Below, one piece after another: positions 32,210 to 40,711 of a DNA stretch of 64,000 bases. A model generated the notes under the pieces. That model had not been told where the DNA came from. It saw only the letters and a program-made list of their open reading frames with translations, and made no database searches. Origin of the DNA: Kribbella sp. VKM Ac-2568. GTDB taxonomy: Bacteria > Actinomycetota > Actinomycetes > Propionibacteriales > Kribbellaceae. Each line of letters opens with the position of its first letter. Positions within the stretch are counted from its first letter, which is position 1. The stretch lies in NCBI RefSeq assembly GCF_004345365.1, contig NZ_SLVF01000008.1, forward strand, positions 186,001 to 250,000, read 5' to 3'. Made by a program: the position numbers and the translations under genes.

Positions 32210-32994
32210 GGCTCGATGAGTTCGAGCTCCATCAGCAGGAAGCGGCCGTTGGCCAGGATGCCGTCGACGCGGGCGTACACGGGGGAGCGGCGGGTGTCGG
32301 CTGCGGCGAGCGCCGCGGCCGCACCTTCCAGTACTGCGGCCGGCGCCTCCAGCAGCTCGGCGGTTCCGCCGAAGTCGTCCTGGACCCGGTAGTCGCCGTC
32401 GGCCGGGCGCTTCAGCACCGCGTGGGTGAACTCGCCGTCGATGAAGATCAGCGACCACTCGCCCTCGGACTGGATCTCCGGCTGGAACGGCTGCACCAGG
32501 TACACGATGTCCGGCAGGTCGTCGATCGCCCGGCTCAGCTCCTCGGAGCCCGCGGTCCCACGGATCGTGAGGTGGGCGGTCGCGCTGACGGTCGGCTTGA
32601 TCACGACTTCCTGGCCGTTCAGCCCGTTGACCACGTCCCGCAGGCAGGGTCCGGCCGCCACCTGGGACGGCACGATCGCGACACCGCGCTCGCGCAGTTC
32701 CATCAGGTACTGCTTGTCGGCGTTCCAGCGGACCAGGTCGGTCTCGTTGAGCACCGGCACCCCGGCCTTGTCGAGCTGCCCGAGCCACTCGGTGAACTCG
32801 AGGTACCGGACGTGGTAGTCCCAGACCGAGCGGAGCAGGACGGCGTCGTACGAGGACCAGTCGACCGACGGGTCGGTCCAGACCTCGGCCACCGGGTCGA
32901 GACCGGCGACGCGCAGGGCGTCGGCCAGCGGCAGGTCGTGCGGGTGCAGTTCCGCGTGGTCAGCGGAGGTTGCCAGTGCGATACGAGGAGACAC
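32137..32994 (-). CDS. ATP-grasp domain protein (RimK/glutathione synthetase-like)
   Basis: 285 residues from the GTG at 32994. The middle and C-terminal parts show an ATP-grasp fold: QEVVIKPTVSAT with the ATP-binding Lys, YLVQPFQPEI, GEWSLIFIDGEF, and YARVDGIL with LLMELELIEP, where the acidic residues bind Mg. Family members ligate a carboxylate to an amine or thiol. The start lies within the end of the glycosyltransferase gene (35-bp overlap), so it is the last gene of the envelope-like operon. Substrate unknown. Confidence 0.82.
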   Translation of the reverse strand: MSPRIALATSADHAELHPHDLPLADALRVAGLDPVAEVWTDPSVDWSSYDAVLLRSVWDYHVRYLEFTEWLGQLDKAGVPVLNETDLVRWNADKQYLMELRERGVAIVPSQVAAGPCLRDVVNGLNGQEVVIKPTVSATAHLTIRGTAGSEELSRAIDDLPDIVYLVQPFQPEIQSEGEWSLIFIDGEFTHAVLKRPADGDYRVQDDFGGTAELLEAPAAVLEGAAAALAAADTRRSPVYARVDGILANGRFLLMELELIEPYLFLPQSPEATTKLASAVATRLG

Positions 32995-34396
32995 GCGGAT
33001 CAGTGTTGGCACGCCTCGACCCGTTCGTCAAACGGCTTCCCAGGATCGGACGGTGACGTACGGTGATCGCGATGACAACGATGACAGCGGCGGTCAGGTG
33101 GATCAGCCCCTGCCGGACGTCGTGCCCGAAGCTCGCGTAGGCCAGGTAAGCGGCGACCGGTACGGCGAGCCACTCGAACCGCCCGGCCAGTACTGCGAGC
33201 GCGATCAGCGGGAGCCCGTACCACGGGTAGGTCGGGGTGGTGACGAGCAGCGCGGCGCCGTACAACCAGCAGCAGGTGACGGCGATCGGCTCTCGTCCGT
33301 GCCGGTGGATCGCCAGCAGCGCGAGCCCGACCGCGAGGAGGCCGGCGGCGAGTTGCCGGGCCTCAGGAGGCAACACCAGCGCGAGAATCGCCGAGCGGGA
33401 GCTCCCGTCGGAGAACCCCTCCTGGGTCAGGTAGCCGGGCAGGAAGCCGATCACCAAGGTGCCTGCGGCAAGCACGTGCGGCAGGTAGGACCCGGCGAAG
33501 GTGGCGACGGCGGCCAGCGGCGTACGGAGGTCGCGACGGCGGATCGCGATGAAGGCGGGGAGGAGCAGCAGGGGAAGGAGTTTGACCGAGGCGGCGGCTC
33601 CGAGGAGGACGCCGGCCCAGACCGGTCGGCGGCGCGCGGCGAGGACCACGGCGGCGACGATCAGGAGTGCCGCGAGCACGTCGACATGGGCTGCGTTGCC
33701 GGCCTCCAGCGCCACGATCGGTGACCAACCCCACAGCAAGGCCCACCGGGGATCGCGGCCGCGGCGCCGGAGTTCGACCACAAGCAAGCCGGTCAACGCC
33801 ACAGCGAGTGCGGCGCCGGCTACCTGGAGTCCGAAAGTCCCCGCTGACCAGGGCGTGAAGAAGGCGACCACGGTGAAATAGGCCTGGGCCACCGGCGGAT
33901 AGATGGTCGGCACGCGCGGCCGGTTGATCAGTGTCCGAGGGTCGTCCGCGCTCAGCGCCGCGACGGTGGCTGGATCGTGAGGCACCCGCGGCGGCCCGGC
34001 AACTCCCGAGCGATCCTCCGCCGACAGACCTGGGAAGAGCAGCGGATCCCGCAAGCGAGCAAGCGCATCATCGAGCGGCACATGCGAGTACGGCGAACTC
34101 CCCGACAGTTGCACCCGCCCGTCCCACACATACCGATAGGCATCCGTACTGGTGATCGGCGCACTGACCAGCCCCGGCAACTGACACAGCACCGCACACG
34201 CAACCACCGTCCACCCAGCCCGAGACCCCACCGGCCGCCGCACCACCAACCAACCGAGACCCGCCACCACCAGACAGGCGCCCAGCAAGGTCAGGTTCGG
34301 CCACCATTGAGCCGCCTCCGCCACGATGACCCCGCCACAGGCCGCGGCAGCAATCGCCCCGCCAACCACCACTGGAAGCCCTCGGCCGAGCATCAT
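32960..34396 (-). CDS. multi-pass membrane glycosyltransferase (GT87/mannosyltransferase-like)
   Basis: 478 residues with about 12 membrane helices. An early luminal loop has the acidic segment SAPITSTDAYRYVWDGR, as in polyprenol-phosphate-dependent mannosyltransferases (GT-C fold, GT87/MptB-like), and a later loop holds PTIYPPVAQAYF. The enzyme probably transfers a sugar from a lipid carrier on the outer face of the membrane. The ATG at 34396 overlaps the upstream stop as ATGA. The acceptor is unknown. Confidence 0.78.
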   Translation of the reverse strand: MMLGRGLPVVVGGAIAAAACGGVIVAEAAQWWPNLTLLGACLVVAGLGWLVVRRPVGSRAGWTVVACAVLCQLPGLVSAPITSTDAYRYVWDGRVQLSGSSPYSHVPLDDALARLRDPLLFPGLSAEDRSGVAGPPRVPHDPATVAALSADDPRTLINRPRVPTIYPPVAQAYFTVVAFFTPWSAGTFGLQVAGAALAVALTGLLVVELRRRGRDPRWALLWGWSPIVALEAGNAAHVDVLAALLIVAAVVLAARRRPVWAGVLLGAAASVKLLPLLLLPAFIAIRRRDLRTPLAAVATFAGSYLPHVLAAGTLVIGFLPGYLTQEGFSDGSSRSAILALVLPPEARQLAAGLLAVGLALLAIHRHGREPIAVTCCWLYGAALLVTTPTYPWYGLPLIALAVLAGRFEWLAVPVAAYLAYASFGHDVRQGLIHLTAAVIVVIAITVRHRPILGSRLTNGSRRANTDPRVSSYRTGNLR

Positions 34397-35673
34397 GCCC
34401 GGGCCAGGCGGGCAGGAGTGGCGATGCGGCGGAAGGTCAGGAAGGCTCGACTGTCGGCTCGCCACTCCTCGGTGGCGACGAGGTCCGTGCCGAGGGCGTG
34501 ACGGAGTACGGCGCGCGCACCCACCCTTGCCCAGGGCAACGGCCTGGAGCGGCGGCCGCCGTCGCTGTGCAGGACGATCGGCGCGGAGTCGTCCAGGTTG
34601 TCGTCGGGGTCTACCTCGACGAGGACCAGACCGTCAGGGCGGACCAGTTCGGCGCAGCGCCGGAGCAGGACGTCGGGCGCACCGCCGATGCCGATGTTGC
34701 CGTCCATCAGGAGCACGCTGCCCCACCGTCCCTCGCCCGGCAACGGCTCCTGGACCGGCCGACGCAAGGCCGGCGCACCGCGCTTCGTGGTCTGCAGGAC
34801 CGCCTGCGCGGAGATGTCCACGCCCAGCGCCGGAATGCCGCGCTCCGCCAGCGCCGTCACGATCCGCCCCGGCCCACAACCGATGTCGAGCACCGGGCCT
34901 TCACAGCGGCTCAGCGCCAACCGGTCCACCGCGTCTGCCGGCGCCCGCCAGCGATCGACCTCGGCGATCGACGGCACGACTCGCCCATCGATGCCCGTGG
35001 CAACCACCCGCGCACCCTGCAGCGCCTTCTCGAACAGCAGTCCCGGATGCGCCGAATGCTGCAATCTCCGGTGCAATCGAGACATCCGCAGCGCCGGGAA
35101 CCGCTGCGCCAATGCCGCTGCATCCGCCGAGGTATCCATGTCCCGCAGGGTCGGCAGCAGCAACACCTGGTAGCCGAGCAACCGCAGCCGCGCCAACTGA
35201 TCCACCCCGGTGTGGTCCGTCGACATCGGTACGCCGATGAGCACGCGCCGGTCCGGCTCACGCAACCCCAGACACCAATACCCGCCATCCTCGGTCAACC
35301 CCAGTACTGCGTCATGCCCGGACCAGTCCACCCTCAGCAGGTCACTCGTCAGCTGCGGAGTATCCATGCCCACGAGCAACATCGGAGTACCGGAGTAGGC
35401 GTCCTCGAAGGCGGCCGCGAGCCTCTCGTCGAGGCCGTCGCCGCGCTGGGGAACGACGTCGAATCCCGGTGGCAGCCAGGACCCGGGCCCACCTTCCAAC
35501 GCGAGGACGTACCGGCGTACCGGGGTGGAGCGGACGGCGGCGAGGGTGTCGGTCAGCGAAGCGCGGGCAAGCGCGGCGGCCTCGGCGGGGGTGAACTCGG
35601 ACTGCAGCCGCGTCTTGACCCGGCCCGGCACAGGCTCCTTGGCAATGACGATCAGAGTCTCGGCAGTCGTCAT
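34393..35673 (-). CDS. fusion of DUF2064 glycosyltransferase-like domain and SAM methyltransferase
   Basis: 426 residues from the ATG at 35673. Residues ~1-215 are a DUF2064 (TIGR04282) domain: VIAKEPVPGRVKTRL, GMDTPQL and TEDGGYWCLGL, a nucleotide-sugar transferase-like fold. Residues ~250-400 are a class I methyltransferase with the SAM loop VLDIGCGPGRIVTAL followed by GVDIS. In other genomes the two parts are often separate neighbouring genes, so this is a fusion. Coupled by ATGA to the genes on both sides. Confidence 0.85.
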   Translation of the reverse strand: MTTAETLIVIAKEPVPGRVKTRLQSEFTPAEAAALARASLTDTLAAVRSTPVRRYVLALEGGPGSWLPPGFDVVPQRGDGLDERLAAAFEDAYSGTPMLLVGMDTPQLTSDLLRVDWSGHDAVLGLTEDGGYWCLGLREPDRRVLIGVPMSTDHTGVDQLARLRLLGYQVLLLPTLRDMDTSADAAALAQRFPALRMSRLHRRLQHSAHPGLLFEKALQGARVVATGIDGRVVPSIAEVDRWRAPADAVDRLALSRCEGPVLDIGCGPGRIVTALAERGIPALGVDISAQAVLQTTKRGAPALRRPVQEPLPGEGRWGSVLLMDGNIGIGGAPDVLLRRCAELVRPDGLVLVEVDPDDNLDDSAPIVLHSDGGRRSRPLPWARVGARAVLRHALGTDLVATEEWRADSRAFLTFRRIATPARLARA

Positions 35674-36329
35674 GCGGAGAGCACCTTCGTCATGTCCTTG
35701 ACGGCACGAGCAGCGCCGAGCGGAGTACCGGTCACCTTCGAGCGCCCCGAGCGCGGCAGGTAGTCGACGTCGACCTCGGCGATCCGCCAGCCAGCTTCGG
35801 CAGCCTTCACCACGGTCTCCAACGGATAGCCCGATCGCCGGTCGGCCAAGGCCAACGCCAGCAGGGCTTCGCGTCGTGCGGCACGCATCGGCCCGAGATC
35901 GTGCAGCCGAACCCCGGTACGCCGACGGATCCGGCGCGAGAGTTCCGCATTGGCCAGGCGCAGGTGCCACGGCCAGGCCTCCCGCGAGATCGGGCGTCGT
36001 CGGCCGAGCATCAGGTCGAACTCGTCCGCCAGCACGGGGGCGGTGACGCGCAAGAGCTGTCGCGGATCCAGCGACGCGTCCGCATCGAGGAAGGCGACCA
36101 CCGGCGCCGTCGAGGCCTCGAGCCCGGCATGGCAGGCGGCGCCGTACCCACGAACCTCGCAAGGAACCACCAGAGCGCCGAGACGGGCGGCGAGCTCGGC
36201 TGAGTCGTCGGTCGAGCCGTTGTCGACGACAACGGCACGCACCCCGGCGGGCAACCGGCCGAGCACCCACGGCAGGGCCGCGGCCTCGTTGAGGCACGGG
36301 AGGACGAGATCGACTTCAGCAGGAGGCAC
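35670..36329 (-). CDS. GT2 glycosyltransferase (dolichol-phosphate mannosyltransferase-like)
   Basis: 219 residues. VDLVLPCLNEAAALPWVL, VVDNGSTDDS and FLDADASLDP (the DxD metal site) define the GT2 catalytic domain; SKVTGT near the C-terminus is the acceptor-side motif. There is no membrane helix. A GTG start at 36329 is used. It is first in a four-gene unit with the DUF2064-methyltransferase, the GT-C enzyme and the ATP-grasp protein, and may make the lipid-linked sugar the GT-C enzyme uses. Confidence 0.88.
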   Translation of the reverse strand: MPPAEVDLVLPCLNEAAALPWVLGRLPAGVRAVVVDNGSTDDSAELAARLGALVVPCEVRGYGAACHAGLEASTAPVVAFLDADASLDPRQLLRVTAPVLADEFDLMLGRRRPISREAWPWHLRLANAELSRRIRRRTGVRLHDLGPMRAARREALLALALADRRSGYPLETVVKAAEAGWRIAEVDVDYLPRSGRSKVTGTPLGAARAVKDMTKVLSA

Positions 36330-36451
36330 CTTTCGACCGTAGGGAGATTCCCATGCCGAGCGGGACCGAACGCGGATACGGCTCGCTTACGTCCCACCCC
36401 GGACCGCAGCGGAAGGCGGTCCGGGGTCACCGGAAGATCTACGCTCGACCC

Positions 36452-37150
36452 GTGGCTACTCGTGTGCTCGTGGTGGACGACGACCCGACCGTGTCGAACG
36501 TCGTCTCGGCGTACCTGACCAAGGCCGGGTACGACGCTCGGGTGGTCGCCGACGGTGCGACGGCCGTCGAGGTGTGGCAGCAGTGGAAGCCCTCGGTCGT
36601 GGTGCTGGACGTGATGCTGCCCGGCCTGTCGGGGCTGGAGGTACTGCGCCGGATGCGCGCGGCCGACGACGGTGCCGCGGTGATCATGCTGTCGGCCCGC
36701 GGCGAGGAGGAGGACCGGCTGGTCGGGCTCGAGTTCGGCGCGGACGACTACGTGGTGAAGCCGTTCAGCCCGCGTGAGCTCACCCTGCGGGTGCAGGCGA
36801 TGCTCCGGCGCGAGGAGCGGTTGGCCGGGCTGGACCTCACCCCGACCAAGCTCACCGCGGGCCCGGTCACCGTCGACACCGCCGCCCACACGGCCTTCCT
36901 GGACGGCGCCGAGCTGTCGCTCACGCATCGGGAGTTCGATTTGCTCGCCTTCTTCGTCGCGCATCCGGGCAAGGCCTACACGAAGGCCGAACTGCTCCGC
37001 CGGGTCTGGGGCTGGGACTTCGGGGACTCCTCGACGGTGACCGTGCACGTCCGCCGGTTGCGGGAGAAGATCGAGGTCGATCCGTCCGATCCACAGCTGG
37101 TGCTCACCGTGCCGCGGACCGGCTACCGCTTCGCAGGTGAGGCCGAATGA
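36452..37150 (+). CDS. OmpR/PhoB-family response regulator
   Basis: 232 residues from the GTG at 36452, 6 nt after a TACGCT -10-like box, so probably leaderless. A receiver domain (Asp53 in VVLDVMLPG, Lys in YVVKPFSP) is followed by a winged helix with EFDLLAFFVAHPGKAYTKAEL and TVHVRRLREKIE. Its stop overlaps the sensor kinase start as ATGA. Divergent from the glycosyltransferase operon, which is therefore a candidate target. Confidence 0.93.
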   Translation: MATRVLVVDDDPTVSNVVSAYLTKAGYDARVVADGATAVEVWQQWKPSVVVLDVMLPGLSGLEVLRRMRAADDGAAVIMLSARGEEEDRLVGLEFGADDYVVKPFSPRELTLRVQAMLRREERLAGLDLTPTKLTAGPVTVDTAAHTAFLDGAELSLTHREFDLLAFFVAHPGKAYTKAELLRRVWGWDFGDSSTVTVHVRRLREKIEVDPSDPQLVLTVPRTGYRFAGEAE

Positions 37151-38313
37151 ACCGCGACCAGCTCACGATCCTCGGCCTGACGGCTGTCTGGACCCTCGTG
37201 GTCGCCGCGATCGGGGTGGCCGTCCTGTGGCGGTTCCGCCGGCGCTCGCTGCGGACCACGATGATCGTGGCGAGCCTGGTGCCGATGCTCGCAGCCCTGG
37301 CCGCCGTGACCCAGAGCGTCCGGGCGATGTTCATCTCCGCGCACGACTCGCTCGTCGTGCTGTGGACCCTGGCGTTCTCGGGCCTGCTCGGCCTGGCGAT
37401 CTCGGTCCTGCTCGGTCAGTGGATCACCACCAGCTCCCGCGACGTCGGACGCCGCCTGCGCCACCTCGGTACGTCGTACGAGCCGGTGGCGGGTGGCAGC
37501 AACGGCAACGTGCCGGCGGAGCTGGCCGCGATCACCGACGAGCTGGAGATGACGCGGAAGCGGCTGGCCGCGTCCCACGACCGCGAGCGTGCACTCGAAG
37601 CCAGCCGGCGCGAACTGGTCGCCTTCATGTCCCACGACCTCCGTACGCCGCTCGCCGGTCTGCGGGCGGTCTCGGAAGGACTGGAGGACGGGGTGATCGA
37701 TGACGTCCCCGGGGCGCTGCGGCAGATGCGGACGACAGTGGATCGGATGACCGGGCTGGTGGACGACCTGTTCGAGCTGTCGCGGCTGTCGGCGGCTCCG
37801 CCTCCCCGGCGGCGGACGGCCGTCAGCCTGCGGGAGCTCGCCGAGGACGTGGCGGGGGAGACGTGCGAGCACGCCCGGTCCGAAGGTGTCTCGTTGAAGG
37901 TGTCGACGCCGCCGGACGACGACCGGCTCGCGGTGCACGGCGACGCGGACGAGCTCACTCGCGCGGTGACCAACCTGGTCGGCAACGCGATCCGTCATAC
38001 CGAGCCCGGCGGAACGGTGAAGCTGACGGTGGACCGCGATACCGACGGACGCGTCCGCCTGGCCGTGACCGATGGCTGCGGCGGGATCCCGGACAACGAC
38101 CTGGAACGAGTCTTCGACATCGGCTGGCGCGGCGACGAACAACGCACCCCCACCAGCGGTTCCTCCTCCACCAGCAGCGGCGGCGGCCTCGGTCTCGCGA
38201 TCGCCCGCGGCGTCGTCGAGTCCCACGAAGGCACCATCGGCGTCACCAACATCGACGGCGGCTGCGCCTTCGAGATCGACCTCCCACCCGTCCCGACCGG
38301 CTCCAGTTCTTGA
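37147..38313 (+). CDS. sensor histidine kinase
   Basis: 388 residues. Three N-terminal membrane helices (about 6-30, 37-62, 68-93) leave almost no extracellular sensor domain, so it may sense within the membrane. The dimerisation helix has His163 in FMSHDLRTPL; the ATPase domain has NLVGNAIRHT, DGCGGIPD and GGGLGLAIA. The segment SGSSSTSSGGG before the G2 box is unusually Ser/Gly-rich. Partner of the response regulator encoded just upstream. Confidence 0.92.
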   Translation: MNRDQLTILGLTAVWTLVVAAIGVAVLWRFRRRSLRTTMIVASLVPMLAALAAVTQSVRAMFISAHDSLVVLWTLAFSGLLGLAISVLLGQWITTSSRDVGRRLRHLGTSYEPVAGGSNGNVPAELAAITDELEMTRKRLAASHDRERALEASRRELVAFMSHDLRTPLAGLRAVSEGLEDGVIDDVPGALRQMRTTVDRMTGLVDDLFELSRLSAAPPPRRRTAVSLRELAEDVAGETCEHARSEGVSLKVSTPPDDDRLAVHGDADELTRAVTNLVGNAIRHTEPGGTVKLTVDRDTDGRVRLAVTDGCGGIPDNDLERVFDIGWRGDEQRTPTSGSSSTSSGGGLGLAIARGVVESHEGTIGVTNIDGGCAFEIDLPPVPTGSSS

Positions 38314-38316
38314 GTC

Positions 38317-39333
38317 CTAGTTCCTCAGGAGGTCGGCGATTCCGGTGGTGAGGTCGTAGTCGGGTTCCCAGCCGAGGTCTGCGCGGAGGCGGTCGGAGGA
38401 GGCGGTGATGTGGCGGACGTCGCCGAGCCGGTAGTCGCCGGTGATGACTGGGTCCGGGCCGCCGTAGGCGCGGGAGAGTTCGCCGGCGAGGTCGCCGATG
38501 GTGCGGACGGTCCCGCTGCCCACGTTGTACGCCGCGAACTGCGGGTGGTCGGCAACGGCCGCGGTGGAAACCGCTGCGGCGACGTCGCTCACGTGGACGA
38601 AGTCGCGGCGCTGCCGCCCGTCCTCGAACACCTTCGGCGCCTCACCGCGTTCCAGCGCCGACCGGAAGATCGCCGCCACTCCCGCGTACGGCGTATTGCG
38701 GGGCATGCCTGGTCCGTAGACGTTGTGGAAGCGCATCGCCGCCACCCGGCCGCCGGTCTCCCTGACCCAGGCGGTGGCCAGGTGTTCGCCGTTCAGCTTG
38801 CTGGCGGCGTAGATGTTGCGCGGATCGGCAGCGGCGTCCTCGGTGACCAGCCCCGGGCGCAATGGCTCGCTACAGATCGGGCAGGGTGGCTCGAACTGTC
38901 CGGCGTCGAGGTCCTCGATCCTGCGCGGACCAGGCGCGACCTCGCCATGCCGGTCGCACTCGTAGTGGCCTTCGCCGTAGATCACCATCGAGCTTGCATA
39001 AACCAGCCGTCGCACCTTCCGTCGGCCAAGCTGGCGAAGCAGGACGGCGGTGCCGAGGCTATTGCTGCTGACATAGTCATCCATGTCATCGAGGTCGACA
39101 CCCAGCCCGACCTTGGCGGCCAGATGGACGACCGCGTCGATGCCAACCAACGCCCGATCGACCGCCTCGCCGTCGCGGATGTCGGCGACGATCAGGTTGT
39201 CGACGGCCGGCATCGTCTGATGGACATCTGGTCTCAGGGAGTCGAGAACCCTGACCTCGTGACCATCTGCGAGCAACTGGGCGTGCACGTGCCGCCCGAT
39301 GAAACCGGCTCCACCGGTGAGCAGGATCTTCAC
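38317..39333 (-). CDS. NAD-dependent sugar epimerase/dehydratase
   Basis: 338 residues, extended SDR family. The Rossmann loop is TGGAGFIGRH (residues 6-15) and the catalytic YxxxK is YAASK. Before it lies an unusual insert with a CPIC pair (PPCPICSEPL) and a nearby Cys in YECDRHG, possibly a small metal site. It likely acts on a nucleotide sugar (UDP-glucose 4-epimerase-like). The ATG overlaps the mtnP stop as ATGA. It lies 3 nt from the convergent kinase gene. Confidence 0.87.
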   Translation of the reverse strand: MKILLTGGAGFIGRHVHAQLLADGHEVRVLDSLRPDVHQTMPAVDNLIVADIRDGEAVDRALVGIDAVVHLAAKVGLGVDLDDMDDYVSSNSLGTAVLLRQLGRRKVRRLVYASSMVIYGEGHYECDRHGEVAPGPRRIEDLDAGQFEPPCPICSEPLRPGLVTEDAAADPRNIYAASKLNGEHLATAWVRETGGRVAAMRFHNVYGPGMPRNTPYAGVAAIFRSALERGEAPKVFEDGRQRRDFVHVSDVAAAVSTAAVADHPQFAAYNVGSGTVRTIGDLAGELSRAYGGPDPVITGDYRLGDVRHITASSDRLRADLGWEPDYDLTTGIADLLRN

Positions 39334-40139
39334 CAGTGGCCCTCTCCGGCGGTGCCGTCCAACGCATGCCGGCAGCCGCAGTCGGCGTCCGGTTTCGGGA
39401 GCTGGCCGATCACCTCGGTCAACAGGCCTTTCAGACGATCGATGCTGCGGCCGAAGACTGCGAGCACCTCGGCCTGGGTGACGCCCTCACCGGCGTCGAC
39501 ACCGGCGTCGTGATCGGTGACGACGGCAACGGAGGTGTAGCAGAGCGCGAGTTCCCGGGCGATCGAGGCTTCCGGCGCGCCGGTCATGCCGACGATCGAC
39601 CACCCCTGGGCCGCATGCCACCGGGACTCTGCTCTGGTGGAGAATCGCGGCCCGTTGATCACCACCATGGTTCCCCCGTCGACCACCTGGCCGTCCTGCT
39701 CGTCGTGGAAGCTGTTGCCTGCGGCAAGCACGGTCGCGCGGCCGGCGGCGCAGTACGGGTCGGCGGAGGAGACGTGGACGACCGGCGCTCCGTCGTACAC
39801 GGTGTGCTCGCGGCCCCAGGTGCGGTCGACGAACTGGTCGGGGACGACGAACGTGCCAGGGGTCAGCTCGGGTTTGAGTGACCCGACCGCGCACGGGCCG
39901 AGCACCTGGCGCACACCGAGGTGACGCAGTGCCCACAGGTTGGCGCGGTAGTCGACCCGGTGTGGCGGGAAGCGGTGGTCGGCACCGTGACGCGGGATGA
40001 AGGCGACCTCGCGCCCGCTCACCTCGCCGACCACGGGTGGTTCGCTCGGTGGCCCGAACGGAGTCTCCACCTCGACCACGCGGGCATCGGAGAGGAAGGA
40101 GTAGAAGCCGGATCCACCGATCACGCCGATTTCAGCCAT
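39330..40139 (-). CDS. mtnP: S-methyl-5'-thioadenosine phosphorylase
   Basis: 269 residues from the ATG at 40139. The PNP/MTAP pattern is clear: IGVIGGSGFYSF, the phosphate-binding FIPRHGADHRFPPH, and MTGAPEASIARE with VTDHDAG. The enzyme splits methylthioadenosine (from polyamine or other SAM-consuming reactions) into adenine and methylthioribose-1-phosphate. Coupling to the sugar epimerase by ATGA is unexpected. The Cys-rich end PDADCGCRHALD is notable. Confidence 0.9.
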   Translation of the reverse strand: MAEIGVIGGSGFYSFLSDARVVEVETPFGPPSEPPVVGEVSGREVAFIPRHGADHRFPPHRVDYRANLWALRHLGVRQVLGPCAVGSLKPELTPGTFVVPDQFVDRTWGREHTVYDGAPVVHVSSADPYCAAGRATVLAAGNSFHDEQDGQVVDGGTMVVINGPRFSTRAESRWHAAQGWSIVGMTGAPEASIARELALCYTSVAVVTDHDAGVDAGEGVTQAEVLAVFGRSIDRLKGLLTEVIGQLPKPDADCGCRHALDGTAGEGHW

Positions 40140-40225
40140 GTACTCGACCCTAGAAGCGCGGCCGCCGCCGACTACCCGATCTGCCCGGACCGTCAGCGCT
40201 CCGTAATCGGTGGTCGAATGGCCCC

Positions 40226-40711
40226 GTGACGCTTCCGTGGGTGCTGGCCGTCGTGGCCGTGCTGGTGCTCCTGCTCGGCGCCTACTGCAGCTGGACCGCC
40301 GGTCGGCTGGACCGCCTCCACCACCGCGTCGCGACCGCCCGGGCGTCCCTCGAGACGGAGCTGGCCCGCCGCTCGGCGCTGGTGGCCGAGCTCGCGAGCA
40401 GCGGCGTACTGGACCCCGCGTCGTCTTTACTGCTGCTGGACGCGGCTCACCGCGCCCGTACGGCGACCCCGGACGAGCGGGAGAAGCGCGAGTCGGCCCT
40501 GACTCGCGCGATCGGCGCCACCTCGACCGATGTGGAACCGTGGGCAGGGGAGCTGGGACTCGCGGTACGGCGGGTGCAGTTGGCCCGGCGGTTCCACAAC
40601 GACATCGTGGTGTCGACGCGGGAGTTGCGCCGGCGGCGTCTGGTGACCTGGTTCCGGCTGGCCGGGCACGCGCCGATGCCGGGCACGATCGAACTGGAGG
40701 ACGGCAGCTGA
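40226..40711 (+). CDS. small membrane-anchored helical protein (LemA-like)
   Basis: 161 residues. An N-terminal helix (VLAVVAVLVLLLGAYCSW) is followed by a charged helical domain and a C-terminal stretch RRFHNDIVVSTRELRRRRLVTW that resembles LemA-family ends; the match is weak. It ends in TGATG, where its stop overlaps the ATG of the ECF sigma gene by one base. A function in membrane-linked control of that sigma factor is only suggested by position. Confidence 0.6.
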   Translation: MTLPWVLAVVAVLVLLLGAYCSWTAGRLDRLHHRVATARASLETELARRSALVAELASSGVLDPASSLLLLDAAHRARTATPDEREKRESALTRAIGATSTDVEPWAGELGLAVRRVQLARRFHNDIVVSTRELRRRRLVTWFRLAGHAPMPGTIELEDGS

